Shown piece by piece: positions 16,692-26,396 of a stretch of 64,000 nt of DNA. The stretch is from Bacteroidales bacterium (lineage in GTDB: Bacteria; Bacteroidota; Bacteroidia; Bacteroidales; Tenuifilaceae), in contig JABFRB010000002.1 of the NCBI GenBank assembly GCA_013141385.1, positions 434,001 through 498,000 on the forward strand. Direction: 5' to 3'. Under the pieces are notes generated by a model. That model was not told the DNA's origin. It ran no database searches and was given only the letters and a program-made list of their open reading frames with translations. Each line of letters opens with the position of its first letter. Position 1 is the first letter of the stretch. A program made the translations under genes and the position numbers.

Positions 16692-17228
16692 ATGCCTGTA
16701 AAAATCAGACTAAGCCGTCAAGGAAGAAAGAAACTTCCTTTTTACCACATTGTGGTAGCGGATAGCAGGGCGCCACGTGATGGCAGATTCATCGAGAGGA
16801 TTGGTTCATACAATCCTATTACTAATCCTGCTACTATTGAATTAAATTTTGATAGGGCATTAGATTGGCTGCAAAAGGGCGCTCAACCTACCGACACTTG
16901 TAGGGCTATCCTATCGTACAGAGGTGTAATGATTAAGAAACATCTACTTGATGGTGTGAAAAAAGGTGCTTTCACCCTTGATCAAGCGGAAGTAAAGTTC
17001 CAAGCATGGATTACTGATAAAGATTCAAAAATCCAAGCTAAAAAAGATTCTCTTGTAAAAGGGAAACGTGACGACATGAAACAACGCATCGAGGCTGAGA
17101 ATAAGGTGAAAGAGGCTCGTGCACAAGAAATCGCTAAGAAAAGAGCCGCTGAGGCTGCAAAAGAAGCAAAACCTAAGGCTGAAGAAGCTACAGAAGCTGC
17201 AGCTGAAGGCGAAACCGCAGAAGCTTAA
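16692..17228 (+). CDS. rpsP: 30S ribosomal protein S16 with C-terminal extension
   Basis: Residues 1-80 are the S16 core (start [14 protein letters not shown], then [22 protein letters not shown]). The protein is 178 residues, about twice the 80-90 of Escherichia coli S16; residues 95-178 form a charged Lys/Glu/Ala helix-rich tail, as is common in Bacteroidota. It is part of the 30S assembly. It is first in an operon with rimM, 11 bp apart, a classic pairing of a ribosomal protein and the factor that matures the 30S subunit. Confidence 0.98.
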   Translation: MPVKIRLSRQGRKKLPFYHIVVADSRAPRDGRFIERIGSYNPITNPATIELNFDRALDWLQKGAQPTDTCRAILSYRGVMIKKHLLDGVKKGAFTLDQAEVKFQAWITDKDSKIQAKKDSLVKGKRDDMKQRIEAENKVKEARAQEIAKKRAAEAAKEAKPKAEEATEAAAEGETAEA

Positions 17229-17239
17229 AGCTTTTGCCT

Positions 17240-17764
17240 ATGAGTTCTAATCAATTTACTGAAATTGGTACAATTCAACGAACTCATGGAGTGAACGGCG
17301 AGTTCCAAGTAATTTGGAATCACGACTTTTACCTCGAAGAACAAAATTTGGAATCGGTATTCATCGAATTTGAAGGAATACCGATTCCTTTTTTTATATC
17401 ATCAATCCGCACTAAAAGCGAAGATAAAGCTTTGATAAAGTTCGAAGATGTTGATGATGTAAATATTGCCAACGAGTTTGTTGGAATGAAACTTCTGCTC
17501 CCCTCGGATCAAATTGAATTGGATGATGAACTACTGATGAGCGATTTAGTTGGTTATACCTTGATAAGCAATCACAACCAACTGATTGGCAAAATTATTG
17601 ACTACCAAGAATTTCAAACAAACTCAGTTTTTACGGTTATTCATCAATCAGGAAGTGAATTAATGATTCCTGCTGCTGAAGAACTAATTATAGAAGTTGA
17701 ACCAGAAGGGAAAACAATTGTGATGGAAATCCCGGATGGACTTATTGATCTATACCTTGAATAG
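17240..17764 (+). CDS. rimM: 16S rRNA processing protein RimM
   Basis: The 174-residue protein has an N-terminal RimM domain (FTEIGTIQRTHGVNGEF at about 5-21) and a C-terminal PRC-barrel (about 95-170, ending with VEPEGKTIVMEIPDGLIDLYLE broken by strands). It binds S19 and helps assemble the 30S head. I chose the ATG at 17240; a TTG two codons earlier is in frame but less likely. It overlaps the convergent thioesterase gene by 15 bp at the 3' end, with no room for a separate terminator. Confidence 0.95.
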   Translation: MSSNQFTEIGTIQRTHGVNGEFQVIWNHDFYLEEQNLESVFIEFEGIPIPFFISSIRTKSEDKALIKFEDVDDVNIANEFVGMKLLLPSDQIELDDELLMSDLVGYTLISNHNQLIGKIIDYQEFQTNSVFTVIHQSGSELMIPAAEELIIEVEPEGKTIVMEIPDGLIDLYLE

Positions 17765-18193
17765 AATATCGTGTTCGTAGGTAATGATTCTTTTTCGCCA
17801 ACGTTCAGGAATAATAACCGTCATCTCTTTGGCGTTATTATAGCCAACCATTGTAGATTTACTGGTTGCAGCAATTTTCTCTGTTGATTTATTATAGAGT
17901 TCCTGAGCCATCTTAAGGCTTTTGTTACCAATATGATGAATCTTGGTGCGAACAATTACCTCATCGAATAGTTTTATAGGATTAAGATAGTCGATACTAA
18001 TACTTGCGAGGATTAATCCCACATCCTCCCAGTCCATCTGCTCTTGGAGAACATCGTTGAAATAATCCATTTTTCCCAAATCAAAATATTGTTGGTAAAC
18101 CGAGTTTGTAGCATGACCCAGTTTGTCGATATCGTTGAAACGAATTTGAATAGGGGTAATGTGGAAGTAGTTAACCGGCCTTTGTTCTGTCAT
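17750..18193 (-). CDS. Hotdog-fold acyl-CoA thioesterase (4HBT family)
   Basis: The 147-residue protein has the 4HBT signature RFNDIDKLGHATNSVYQQYFD (shown in parts: Asp at position 22, His27, Asn30), then strands ending in a basic C terminus. Family members hydrolyse acyl-CoA or acyl-ACP thioesters in the cytosol; the chain length used is unknown. It overlaps the end of the upstream polysaccharide gene by 23 bp, so the two are probably co-transcribed, and runs into rimM at its own end. Confidence 0.88.
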   Translation of the reverse strand: MTEQRPVNYFHITPIQIRFNDIDKLGHATNSVYQQYFDLGKMDYFNDVLQEQMDWEDVGLILASISIDYLNPIKLFDEVIVRTKIHHIGNKSLKMAQELYNKSTEKIAATSKSTMVGYNNAKEMTVIIPERWRKRIITYEHDILFKV

Positions 18194-20075
18194 TCACTAT
18201 AAATTTTTTATGGCGGTCAAGTTCTTCGAATATAGAGTTTTGACTCTCAAATTCAGGAACAATCTCCTTCATCAACCCAACTAATTTAAAGTTGTTGTGT
18301 AATGGCAAGTTTTCGATTAGGTTGTTGATTTGGTTGAAGATTAGCATTGGGTCATACTCCCTGACCTTTGCAACCATTATCTGTGGATGATGTGTTGAGA
18401 TTGTATTTTCTTTATTGTTGAGAAGTTCTTCGTAAAGTTTTTCACCAGGGCGTAATCCTGTAAAATTTAGTTGAATATCTCTTCCTAGGGTTAGCCCAGA
18501 AAGTTTAATCATCTTTTTCGCCAAATCGATAATTTTCACAGATTTTCCCATATCGAAAATGAAGATTTCGCCCCCTTCACCCATTGCTCCTGCTTCAAGG
18601 ACTAGCTGGCAAGCCTCTGGGATTGTCATAAAAAAACGAGTTACCTCAGGATGGGTAATAGTAACGGGTCCGCCATTTTCAATCTGTTTTTTAAATCGTG
18701 GAATTACAGAACCATTAGAACCTAGAACATTACCAAATCGAGTTGTAATAAAACGTGTTGAATTGTGTTTATTCAATGTTTGAATATATATCTCGGCAAT
18801 TCGTTTGCTGGCACCCATAATATTTGTGGGATTAACAGCCTTGTCCGTAGAAATCATAACAAATTTATCAACTCCAAACTCCACAGCTAAATCAGATATT
18901 ACCTTAGTACCATAAACATTATTGTGAATAGCTTCGGATGGGTTATTTTCCATTAAAGGAACATGCTTGAATGCTGCAGCATGAAAAACAATTGAAGGCT
19001 TAAATGCTTCGAATACCTTTCTGATTCGGTACTCATTTGTGATACTTCCTATAACAATTTCAAAATCAAAAAAATGTAACGTTTCTCTTAGTTCGATATC
19101 AATATCGTAAAGGGGGGTTTCAGCATTATCAAAGAGAATAATCTTTTTTGGATTAAATCTGGCGATTTGTCGAACCAATTCGCTCCCAATTGAGCCTGCA
19201 GAGCCAGAAATCAATACTACTCGACCTTTAATGTCAGTTTGAATCCTCCTTTTATCAAGTACAATGGGTTGACGTTCAAGAAGGTCTTCAATTTTGATGC
19301 TTTTAATTTGATTAAGACTAAGTTCCCCGTTTATCCAGGTATCGGCATCGGGTACAGTTAACGCTTTAACATTGTATTTAAAACACTTTTCAACAAGTTT
19401 ATTCTTTTTAACAGGATCAATACTTTTTTTGGCAATGATAAGTTTTGATATTTTATGCTTTTGCATTAAATAGTCAAGTTTATCAGTATTGTAAATACTT
19501 ATGCCTTCAAGTTTTTTCCCCTCATTTTTATTAAAGGGATCGATATATCCGATAACTTTAAAGTTTGTTCCCGCATCCCTATCTAAAGTTTTCTTTGTTA
19601 ACACCCCAAATTGATCAACTCCGTAAATGATTATGTTCTCTTGCTCAGAACTATCATTTATAATACTGTAGTAGATGGCTTTTACAGCTAATCTAGATCC
19701 AATAAGTATAATTGATGTCGCAAAATAGTCAATAACCAAAATTGAGTTAGGAATGATATATGTTCCAAAAGATTTAAGGTATATTAAGTTTGCAACGAAC
19801 AAAAGAAGGCTACCCGCAGTAACAACAATAAAAATTCTCTCAGCATCTTTCGCACTAGTGTATCTAATTAATCCTGCAAAAGTTCTGAAAATTAGAAAGG
19901 TTATTGCTCTAATAAAAAGTAATATAGGTATAGCTATTTTTAGGGCTTCCATTTCAGATTCCCCAATTCGAAATTCAAATCTAACGTAGTAAGCAATGCT
20001 TAAAGAAAAGAGACAGATTAAAAGATCAATAAGAAATACAATCCACCTAGGGGTGTGTTTAATTGGTGCAGACAT
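18171..20075 (-). CDS. FlaA1/CapD-type nucleoside-diphosphate-sugar epimerase/dehydratase
   Basis: The 634-residue protein has four N-terminal membrane helices (about 12-110), a first Rossmann-like domain (about 140-260) with NIIIYGVDQFG, and a second, catalytic SDR domain (about 285-580) with GSAGSIGSELVRQIARF and a SMK/YxxxK-type stretch represented by STDKAVNPTNIMGASKR. This is the WbpM/PglF/CapD architecture that makes 4-keto-6-deoxy UDP-sugars for capsule, O-antigen or protein glycosylation. The usual Tyr of YxxxK is replaced by Met (MxxxK) as in this sub-family. It sits upstream of a thioesterase gene and divergent from a DUF2807 gene. Confidence 0.92.
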   Translation of the reverse strand: MSAPIKHTPRWIVFLIDLLICLFSLSIAYYVRFEFRIGESEMEALKIAIPILLFIRAITFLIFRTFAGLIRYTSAKDAERIFIVVTAGSLLLFVANLIYLKSFGTYIIPNSILVIDYFATSIILIGSRLAVKAIYYSIINDSSEQENIIIYGVDQFGVLTKKTLDRDAGTNFKVIGYIDPFNKNEGKKLEGISIYNTDKLDYLMQKHKISKLIIAKKSIDPVKKNKLVEKCFKYNVKALTVPDADTWINGELSLNQIKSIKIEDLLERQPIVLDKRRIQTDIKGRVVLISGSAGSIGSELVRQIARFNPKKIILFDNAETPLYDIDIELRETLHFFDFEIVIGSITNEYRIRKVFEAFKPSIVFHAAAFKHVPLMENNPSEAIHNNVYGTKVISDLAVEFGVDKFVMISTDKAVNPTNIMGASKRIAEIYIQTLNKHNSTRFITTRFGNVLGSNGSVIPRFKKQIENGGPVTITHPEVTRFFMTIPEACQLVLEAGAMGEGGEIFIFDMGKSVKIIDLAKKMIKLSGLTLGRDIQLNFTGLRPGEKLYEELLNNKENTISTHHPQIMVAKVREYDPMLIFNQINNLIENLPLHNNFKLVGLMKEIVPEFESQNSIFEELDRHKKFIVNDRTKAG

Positions 20076-20229
20076 TTGAATTAAGTTTGTGTCCGAAAAT
20101 TTAGTTAATAAAATACGATGTAAAGTTAAAAAACTTTAGTTATATGCAGCGTTAAGATACCTAATTTCGTCAATATGTATAAAACTATTATACTTAATTT
20201 TAGTAATTTAACATTAAAAATCTATAGGT

Positions 20230-20946
20230 ATGAAAAAATTATCATTTTTACTTAAAATTGCGGCTGCATTTGTTCTAATCATTTTCCTTTCTAATTGTGC
20301 TAGCGCACAACAGCGTGATGTTCGTAAAGTATCTGGTTTTACAGGGATTGGTTTATCAATTGCTGCTGATATTTATCTAACCCAAGCAAACGATTATAAA
20401 GTTGAGATTGAAGCTGATGCCGACTACCTTGAGAAAATTGAAACCGTGGTTGATGGTGATGTTCTGAAGATTAAGAACAAGGATCATTTTAACTTTGAAT
20501 TCCACTCAAAAAAGGTAAAGATTTATATTTCAATGCCTCATGTAAGTAGTATAAGTATATCTGGTTCAGGAGATGTTTTGGCTCAAACTGCAATTAAATC
20601 TGAGGATTTAAAAATCAAAATTAGCGGCAGTGGAAACGTAAAGGTTGAAAACTTATCGGTTAAAAATTTAATGCTCACCATTTCAGGTTCTGGTGATATA
20701 AAATTGGCTGGAACAGATGTTGCCGAAAGTGCTTCATATGCAATAAGTGGTTCAGGAGATATTGATAATGAAAATCTACAGTGTAAAAAAGTTGAGATTC
20801 ATGTTAGTGGCTCAGGAGATGTTCGAGTTTGGGCTGTTGATGAACTTAATGCTCGTGTATCGGGTAGTGGCGATGTATACTACAAAGGACGTCCAATAGT
20901 TGATGCAAAAACTTCAGGCTCTGGTGGAATTCATTCTATAAAATAA
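20230..20946 (+). CDS. Secreted DUF2807 (head GIN) domain protein
   Basis: The 238-residue protein has a signal sequence (hydrophobic 6-22, then SNCASAQ), with either signal peptidase I cleavage before Gln27 or possible lipid attachment at Cys24, though the lipobox LSNC is weak. The rest is a right-handed repeat of strands marked by SGSG tetrapeptides seven times between residues 112 and 234, typical of DUF2807. The function of this family is unknown; it is thought to be a surface or periplasmic beta-helix. It is monocistronic with a strong terminator. Confidence 0.88.
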   Translation: MKKLSFLLKIAAAFVLIIFLSNCASAQQRDVRKVSGFTGIGLSIAADIYLTQANDYKVEIEADADYLEKIETVVDGDVLKIKNKDHFNFEFHSKKVKIYISMPHVSSISISGSGDVLAQTAIKSEDLKIKISGSGNVKVENLSVKNLMLTISGSGDIKLAGTDVAESASYAISGSGDIDNENLQCKKVEIHVSGSGDVRVWAVDELNARVSGSGDVYYKGRPIVDAKTSGSGGIHSIK

Positions 20947-20970
20947 TTAATTTTAATCTGTAAGATATTT

Positions 20971-21000
20971 GGGGGGCTATTAAATGGCCTCCCATTTTTT
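20971..21000 (+). terminator. Terminator of the DUF2807 gene
   Basis: GGGGGGC (20971-20977) pairs with GCCTCCC (20987-20993), followed by ATTTTTTATT. It lies 24 bp after the stop codon and overlaps the stop codon region of the convergent tsaC. Confidence 0.85.
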
Positions 21001-21562
21001 ATTCTCTTATTATTTTAATCTCGCCTTTTAGTCCAAGTTTAATAATTCCAGATGGCTTATCGGAAACGGGATTGTCAAATTCCTGGGAAACAATAAAGTC
21101 AACTTTTTCCTTAATTTCTTTATCAATATTATTGAATGAAGAGGGGGATGGTTTACCCGATATATTTGCTGATGTAGAAACAATGGGCCTCCCAAAACGC
21201 CCAATTAGTTTTTTGCAAAACTCATGGTTAACTACACGTATTCCAATTGAACCATCGGGTGCAATTAGGTTTGGAGCCAAATTCTTTGCTTTCGGGTAGA
21301 TAATTGTTAGTGGTTTATCTGCAAGTTCAATTAAATCCCAAGCAATTTCAGGCATTTCTGATATATATGAAGGAATTCGCCTGGGTTGGTCGATAAGGAC
21401 AAGCATGCTCTTTGAATCCTCACGTTGCTTTAGCTGATAGATTTTTGAAACTGCTTCGGGGTTGGTTGCATCGCAGCCAATGCCCCAAATCGTATCAGTT
21501 GGGTAAAGAATAATACCTCCCGATTTAAGAATTTTAACAGCCTGATTGATATTTTCTTGCAT
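20999..21562 (-). CDS. tsaC: L-threonylcarbamoyladenylate synthase (Sua5/YciO/YrdC family)
   Basis: The 187-residue protein matches the YrdC domain from end to end: ILYPTDTIWGIGCDA (about 18-32), KQREDSKSML (45-54), the phosphate-binding KPLTIIYP region and PIVSTSANISGKPSPSS (about 126-142). It makes threonylcarbamoyl-AMP from Thr, bicarbonate and ATP for the t6A37 tRNA modification. It has the short form without the Sua5 extension. The start codon is followed by a gap of 48 bp from the glycosyltransferase gene upstream, so they may share a transcript. Confidence 0.92.
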   Translation of the reverse strand: MQENINQAVKILKSGGIILYPTDTIWGIGCDATNPEAVSKIYQLKQREDSKSMLVLIDQPRRIPSYISEMPEIAWDLIELADKPLTIIYPKAKNLAPNLIAPDGSIGIRVVNHEFCKKLIGRFGRPIVSTSANISGKPSPSSFNNIDKEIKEKVDFIVSQEFDNPVSDKPSGIIKLGLKGEIKIIRE

Positions 21563-21610
21563 TAGAAATATTTTCTGATTTAGATTTTGATTGTCGAATT
21601 TAATAATTTT

Positions 21611-22558
21611 CTATTTCTCTTTTGATGGGGTGTTATTGTAGGAAAATTTGCCTATTGTTTTTCCAGTTCCTTTAATTAGCCATAAAAATCTTTTAATATT
21701 TCCCTTCAATAGAGATTTTTTTAAACCTGAATCATTAGGATTTACAACTATTTCACCTTGATATTCTTGACCTCTCTTTAAAAAATACCGAGTAAAAGCG
21801 GATGATGTAATTCCCCATTTATTTAGGAACTGCAAACTGCCATTGTTCATGGTAATTCGTCGGGTTGATTTTGAGCCGAAATGGTATGCACGGCTAGCAT
21901 CAACGCCCTTAAAATGGCGAACACCTGCTTCGTAGAGTTTCATTGAAAAATCGGGGTCGGAGTAAAGCCCTGGATAATACTCAATGCTATACCCTCCAAT
22001 AAGATCCCAGATTTCTCTATGGACAATATTAGGAGGCCATGTTGCCCCATTCCAATCTTCCCCTTTTATCGTTTTATAATCTCTTAATAATTCAGTTTCC
22101 TTGAAATTCTCTGGGTTTGTGCCATAATCATAGGGCGAAATTATTTCTCTATGAGCAGAGACTTTAGGTTCGATAATGGTTGAGGATAAAAAGAAAAACT
22201 TATGGGGTATGCTTTCAATCTCTTTCCATAGTTCAAGATCCCAGTTGGGTAAAAAGTACATATCATCGTTCATGTAAACGATATAATCGGTTTTAACAAG
22301 CGATCTACATGCATTTACCGCCCAGCAAATCCCAACGTTTTCTGCACTATGAGTATGATCATATCCTTGTTGACGTACCCATTCAAGCGTACCATCAACT
22401 CCCTCGTTTACGTGGATTACAAGTTGATGCTTGAATGCAGAATTCTTCTCTATGCTTTTGATACAAAGTTTGAGCAGTTCTAGATTATTCCATGTTGGGA
22501 TAATGATGGAAAATCTGCTATTCTCGTTGTTGTTAATACTGGGATGCCAGCTAATCAT
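21611..22558 (-). CDS. Glycosyltransferase family 2 protein
   Basis: The 315-residue protein has a GT2 fold with the start strand FSIIIPTWNN (about 16-25), the ENVGICWAVN nucleotide-sugar region (about 73-82) and a metal-binding Asp pair in YMNDDMYF (about 94-101). An acceptor region with PDFSMKLYEAG follows near 205. No membrane helices are seen, so it is cytosolic or peripheral. It is the third of three clustered glycosyltransferases in the same direction (gaps of 50 and 21 bp), probably for surface polysaccharide or lipopolysaccharide core. Confidence 0.88.
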   Translation of the reverse strand: MISWHPSINNNENSRFSIIIPTWNNLELLKLCIKSIEKNSAFKHQLVIHVNEGVDGTLEWVRQQGYDHTHSAENVGICWAVNACRSLVKTDYIVYMNDDMYFLPNWDLELWKEIESIPHKFFFLSSTIIEPKVSAHREIISPYDYGTNPENFKETELLRDYKTIKGEDWNGATWPPNIVHREIWDLIGGYSIEYYPGLYSDPDFSMKLYEAGVRHFKGVDASRAYHFGSKSTRRITMNNGSLQFLNKWGITSSAFTRYFLKRGQEYQGEIVVNPNDSGLKKSLLKGNIKRFLWLIKGTGKTIGKFSYNNTPSKEK

Positions 22559-22608
22559 TACTTTATTTTTGGTAAGTATTTATTTTACAATCTGATAATT
22601 GATTCGTC

Positions 22609-23481
22609 TTATGGTATGATTCTGTAGTTTTTGTATTCAAATAGTCTATAGCCAAAAAATTTCTCAATCCAAAAGAGAATGTAACCCTTAAAATTAAACT
22701 TTATTTTACTTTCATCGATTTGTACGTGCCAGTTCAGATTTTTCACCAAATCCCCCATAATCTTGGGATGTGTATCGTTGAATCGTTTTACTGCATCAAT
22801 CTCCGAATAATCAAAATCGGCTACCTCAGTCACTTTTTCTTCAAGTGCCGTGTCGGAGTGATATAACGCATGAAAACTTCTCATTTTGTTCTTGATTACC
22901 TCTGGAGGTCTAACCCAGCCATAGTGATAGATATAAGCATCAATAAGTTTTACATTTAACTTTCTATCCTCTTTTCTAAAACCTTGGGCATCCTTAAAAG
23001 ATCTTATCTTTTTATCATTCCTTACAATTCTAATTTCCCTACGATACCATTTCCTACTAACACCAACAAAATCGAAAGTACCCCAGAAGTGTAAATACTT
23101 GAAAAGCAACCCCTCTACTTTTGGGTGGTTCAACCAGCGGTTCATTTCGTTTCTAATTATTGGTAGATACTTTTCGTGAACCACCTCATCGGCCTGAATA
23201 TAGAAGCACCAATCGAAATCCTCTGCTATAGCATCCAGAGCTTTATTGGTTTCAACAGCAAGAACCTGTCCGCCGGCTCTGAGGGTATCGTCCCAAACCG
23301 TTTCTATAATAGTAATTTTATCGGGGTGGATGCTTTTAATTAATTCGAGAGTTCCATCATCGGAGTTTCCAACTGCAACTACAACTTTGTCGCAAATTGG
23401 TAGAATAGATCTTATTGATTCTACTACAGGGTAGCTATATTTGATGGCATTTCGAACAATGGTAAAACCGCAAACTTTCAT
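22609..23481 (-). CDS. Glycosyltransferase family 2 protein
   Basis: This 290-residue protein begins MKVCGFTIVRNAIKY, a GT2-like start, with a GNSDDGTLE loop (about 38-46), a glycine-rich TLRAGGQVLA stretch and a QADEVVHE motif (about 95-102) in the place of the DxD metal site. The C-terminal third is basic and aromatic. It resembles putative GT2 proteins of surface polysaccharide loci. It lies between the other two glycosyltransferase genes in one probable operon. Confidence 0.85.
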   Translation of the reverse strand: MKVCGFTIVRNAIKYSYPVVESIRSILPICDKVVVAVGNSDDGTLELIKSIHPDKITIIETVWDDTLRAGGQVLAVETNKALDAIAEDFDWCFYIQADEVVHEKYLPIIRNEMNRWLNHPKVEGLLFKYLHFWGTFDFVGVSRKWYRREIRIVRNDKKIRSFKDAQGFRKEDRKLNVKLIDAYIYHYGWVRPPEVIKNKMRSFHALYHSDTALEEKVTEVADFDYSEIDAVKRFNDTHPKIMGDLVKNLNWHVQIDESKIKFNFKGYILFWIEKFFGYRLFEYKNYRIIP

Positions 23482-23502
23482 GCTAAATTTGTTAGTGGTT
23501 AT

Positions 23503-25425
23503 TTATAGTAGGGATTTATATAAATTCATAAACTTATCTGCTATAACTTCGGGCAAGAACTGTTTAGCATGTTCAATCCCATGTTTAGTTAAATCAGATC
23601 TTAGCTCTTGATTTTCAATAATTTTTAGGATTGCTTCTCCTATTTCATTGGGGTTTTGAGGATCTATATAAATACTTCCTAAACCGCCAGTTTCCTCGAA
23701 ACAGCTGCCTTTACTTGTAATTACAGGTATTCCTGAAGTTAAAGCTTCCAATATTGGTATTCCAAACCCTTCAAATATCGATGGGTATACAAAGCATAAA
23801 GCATTTTGGTAGATTGCTGGAAGTTCATCATTTTTAACCTTTTCGGGGAAAATAATGGTATCTATTCTATTATCCACCAGATATGGTTTTACTGATTTGT
23901 GGAAATATTCTGTTTTACGACCAACCACAACCAATGGCATTTCAACCCTTTTTTCTTTCAGAGCCTTAACGATGTTTAGTAGATTTTTTCTCTCTTCAAT
24001 AGTTCCAACATAAAGTAGGTATCTGTCTGGGAGGTTGTACTTTGCCTGAATACTTTGAAACTCTTCTTGGCCTATTTTCTGTTGATATACGGAATTACAA
24101 CTTTGATATATTACCTCTATCTTTTTGGGATCAACTTTAAGGAAATCAATTAAATCATCCTTGGTTTGAGTGCTAATGGCTACAATCTTATCGGCAACTT
24201 TACAGGCATACTCCAATTTTTTCTTGTAAATAAAAACGTTGACTGCCCCATAAAATTTAGGAAAGCGCAGGAAAATGAGATCGTGAACAGTTAGAACAGT
24301 TTTAGCACCAGATTTTTTTATTCCGTAGGGCAGTTCATGGCTTAAACCATGATAAATGTTGATTTTTTGTTTTTTGATATCCCTAACAATAAACTTACTA
24401 CGCCATAATGACCCAAAAGTTTTGCGATAGATTTTGCTTGGGGAAATTATGCTAATGTTGTTTTCTGTATGTTGATTTAGGATTATCCTATTTTCTATTT
24501 TAGGTGTGAATAGGATAAAAGTGTTAGTGTTATCAGTTTTCGCTAATGAATCGATTAGATTTCTGCTGTAGTTACCAAGTCCACTCCTGTTATAAAATGC
24601 ACGTTTAGCATCAAATCCAATTCGAAAACCCTCTTTTGCTAGCAATGGGTGTTGGTGGTTCAACTTAGAGTTGTTGGCTAAATAGAGATGACGAAGTTTT
24701 ACGTATTTCAGCTGGTTTAGCTTTGCAGCTGAAATGCTGACAAAAAATCCGCCATAGCCATCTAAAAATCCTAATCGAATAAAGTATGAATGAATAAACC
24801 GCCAAAGAGGGCTGATAACAATTTTAATGAAACTCGATTTTTTTCCTCTATTAAAATATTCTTTGGCTGAAAGGGTGCTATACTTATTCATTACTTCAAC
24901 TAGCTGCTCGTAGGAGTTGTATGTCCAATGTAGAAGATCACCTTTTAGAACGCCAACCTTTGAACCCTCTTTCATTTCTACTACTTCGTGGATATTTGCG
25001 CCACACCATTCCCCTTTTCTTCTATCTAATAGCCTTATTTTTCTGTCGGGATACCAATCTGTATGTTTTATCCATTGTCCGCAGCAATAGTTAAGCCTGT
25101 TAAACTTGTAAGCATCGTGCTGCCAATTCTCTTTGATTTTGAGGATTGATTCTTCTAATTCAATTGATAATGCCTCATCGGCATCAAGAGATAACACGTA
25201 ATCGTAGGTGGCTTGCTGAAGGGCAAAGTTCTTCTGGTCACGATAACCATTGAACGGGTGTTGAATAAATTTAGCCCCTAATTTTCTCGAAATCTCTTCG
25301 GTTTTATCAGTTGAGTAGGAATCAACAATTATAATTTCATCGGCCACTCTTTGCATTGAGTTAATACAACGCTCAATAACTTTCTCTTCATTTAGGGTGA
25401 TGATAACAGCCGATATTTTTACCAT
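23503..25425 (-). CDS. Fusion of a WaaE/KdtX-like GT2 and a GT4 glycosyltransferase
   Basis: Residues 1-250 of 640 are a GT2 domain of the WaaE/KdtX type, with AVIITLNEE at 6-14, a SLDADEAL metal site (about 79-86) and the WYPDRKIRLL segment typical of lipopolysaccharide core transferases. Residues 265-640 are a GT4 domain with the Gly-rich acceptor loop (SGLGNYSRN), the donor site YVGTIEERKNL (about 475) and the E-x7-E motif in EGFGIPILEAL (about 565-575). Both active sites look intact, so the protein could add two sugars in sequence. It is the first gene of the three-gene cluster, 79 bp after dapD. Confidence 0.9.
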   Translation of the reverse strand: MVKISAVIITLNEEKVIERCINSMQRVADEIIIVDSYSTDKTEEISRKLGAKFIQHPFNGYRDQKNFALQQATYDYVLSLDADEALSIELEESILKIKENWQHDAYKFNRLNYCCGQWIKHTDWYPDRKIRLLDRRKGEWCGANIHEVVEMKEGSKVGVLKGDLLHWTYNSYEQLVEVMNKYSTLSAKEYFNRGKKSSFIKIVISPLWRFIHSYFIRLGFLDGYGGFFVSISAAKLNQLKYVKLRHLYLANNSKLNHQHPLLAKEGFRIGFDAKRAFYNRSGLGNYSRNLIDSLAKTDNTNTFILFTPKIENRIILNQHTENNISIISPSKIYRKTFGSLWRSKFIVRDIKKQKINIYHGLSHELPYGIKKSGAKTVLTVHDLIFLRFPKFYGAVNVFIYKKKLEYACKVADKIVAISTQTKDDLIDFLKVDPKKIEVIYQSCNSVYQQKIGQEEFQSIQAKYNLPDRYLLYVGTIEERKNLLNIVKALKEKRVEMPLVVVGRKTEYFHKSVKPYLVDNRIDTIIFPEKVKNDELPAIYQNALCFVYPSIFEGFGIPILEALTSGIPVITSKGSCFEETGGLGSIYIDPQNPNEIGEAILKIIENQELRSDLTKHGIEHAKQFLPEVIADKFMNLYKSLL

Positions 25426-25504
25426 TATATTCGGATATTTGTGGTTGTTGAATGTACGAAAAAATTACAAAACTGATAATCGATAATAAATAAAAATCAT
25501 ACAG

Positions 25505-26320
25505 TTAAGCACTTACTCCATAATCTCTAAGTGCATCGTTGAGCGATGTTTTAAGATCTGTTGATTCTTTTCGCTCACCTATTATAAGAGCACATGGAAC
25601 TTGATAATCACCAGCAGCAAAAGTTTTAGTGTAAGAACCAGGGATCACAACTGAGCGAGGAGGAACAACACCTTTATACTCTTTGGGAGTATTGCTAGTA
25701 ACATCAATAATTTTTGTTGACATAGTAAGAACAACATTTGCTCCAAGTACAGCCTGTTTGCCAACCCTAACCCCTTCAACAACTATACATCGTGAGCCAA
25801 TAAAGCAACCATCTTCAATAATAACTGGCGCAGCTTGCACAGGTTCAAGTACACCGCCAATTCCAACACCACCGCTTAGGTGAACATTCTTTCCAATTTG
25901 AGCGCAAGAACCCACAGTTGCCCAAGTATCAACCATAGTACCTTCATCAACATAAGCACCAATATTTACGTATGATGGCATCATTATTACCCCTTTTGCT
26001 AAATACGAACCATAGCGGGCAATTGCATGTGGAACTATTCTAACACCCAATTGTTTATAGCCTGTTTTAAGTTTTATTTTATCGTGAAATTCAAATGGAC
26101 CAACTTCAATTGTATTCATCTCTTGAATTGGAAAATAGAGGATAACAGCCTTCTTAACCCATTCATTAACAATCCATCCTTTCTCGGAAGGTTCAGCAAC
26201 CCTAATCTCACCCTTATCAAGGAGTTCAATAGTACCTCTAATTATTTCTTGTGATTCTTTATTTGTAAGAAGGCTCCTGTTTTCCCAAATATTTTCAATT
26301 GCTGCCTTTGTTTCGATCAT
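25505..26320 (-). CDS. dapD: 2,3,4,5-tetrahydropyridine-2,6-dicarboxylate N-succinyltransferase
   Basis: The 271-residue protein has an N-terminal helical domain and a left-handed parallel beta helix (about 105-230) built from hexapeptide repeats (GAYVDEGTMVDTWATVGSCA area, GSRCIVVEGVRVG), then the C-terminal KTDLK-like tail. It catalyses the succinyl-CoA dependent step in lysine and meso-diaminopimelate synthesis. Length matches the E. coli enzyme (274). It is likely the first gene of the transcript that continues into the glycosyltransferases, although the link is only by distance. Confidence 0.95.
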   Translation of the reverse strand: MIETKAAIENIWENRSLLTNKESQEIIRGTIELLDKGEIRVAEPSEKGWIVNEWVKKAVILYFPIQEMNTIEVGPFEFHDKIKLKTGYKQLGVRIVPHAIARYGSYLAKGVIMMPSYVNIGAYVDEGTMVDTWATVGSCAQIGKNVHLSGGVGIGGVLEPVQAAPVIIEDGCFIGSRCIVVEGVRVGKQAVLGANVVLTMSTKIIDVTSNTPKEYKGVVPPRSVVIPGSYTKTFAAGDYQVPCALIIGERKESTDLKTSLNDALRDYGVSA

Positions 26321-26396
26321 CGTTTATGAGTTTTTGCAAATTTATAAATAATAGTATTTATCTGGCATAATTATTAATTAATGCAAAAAAATCTCA

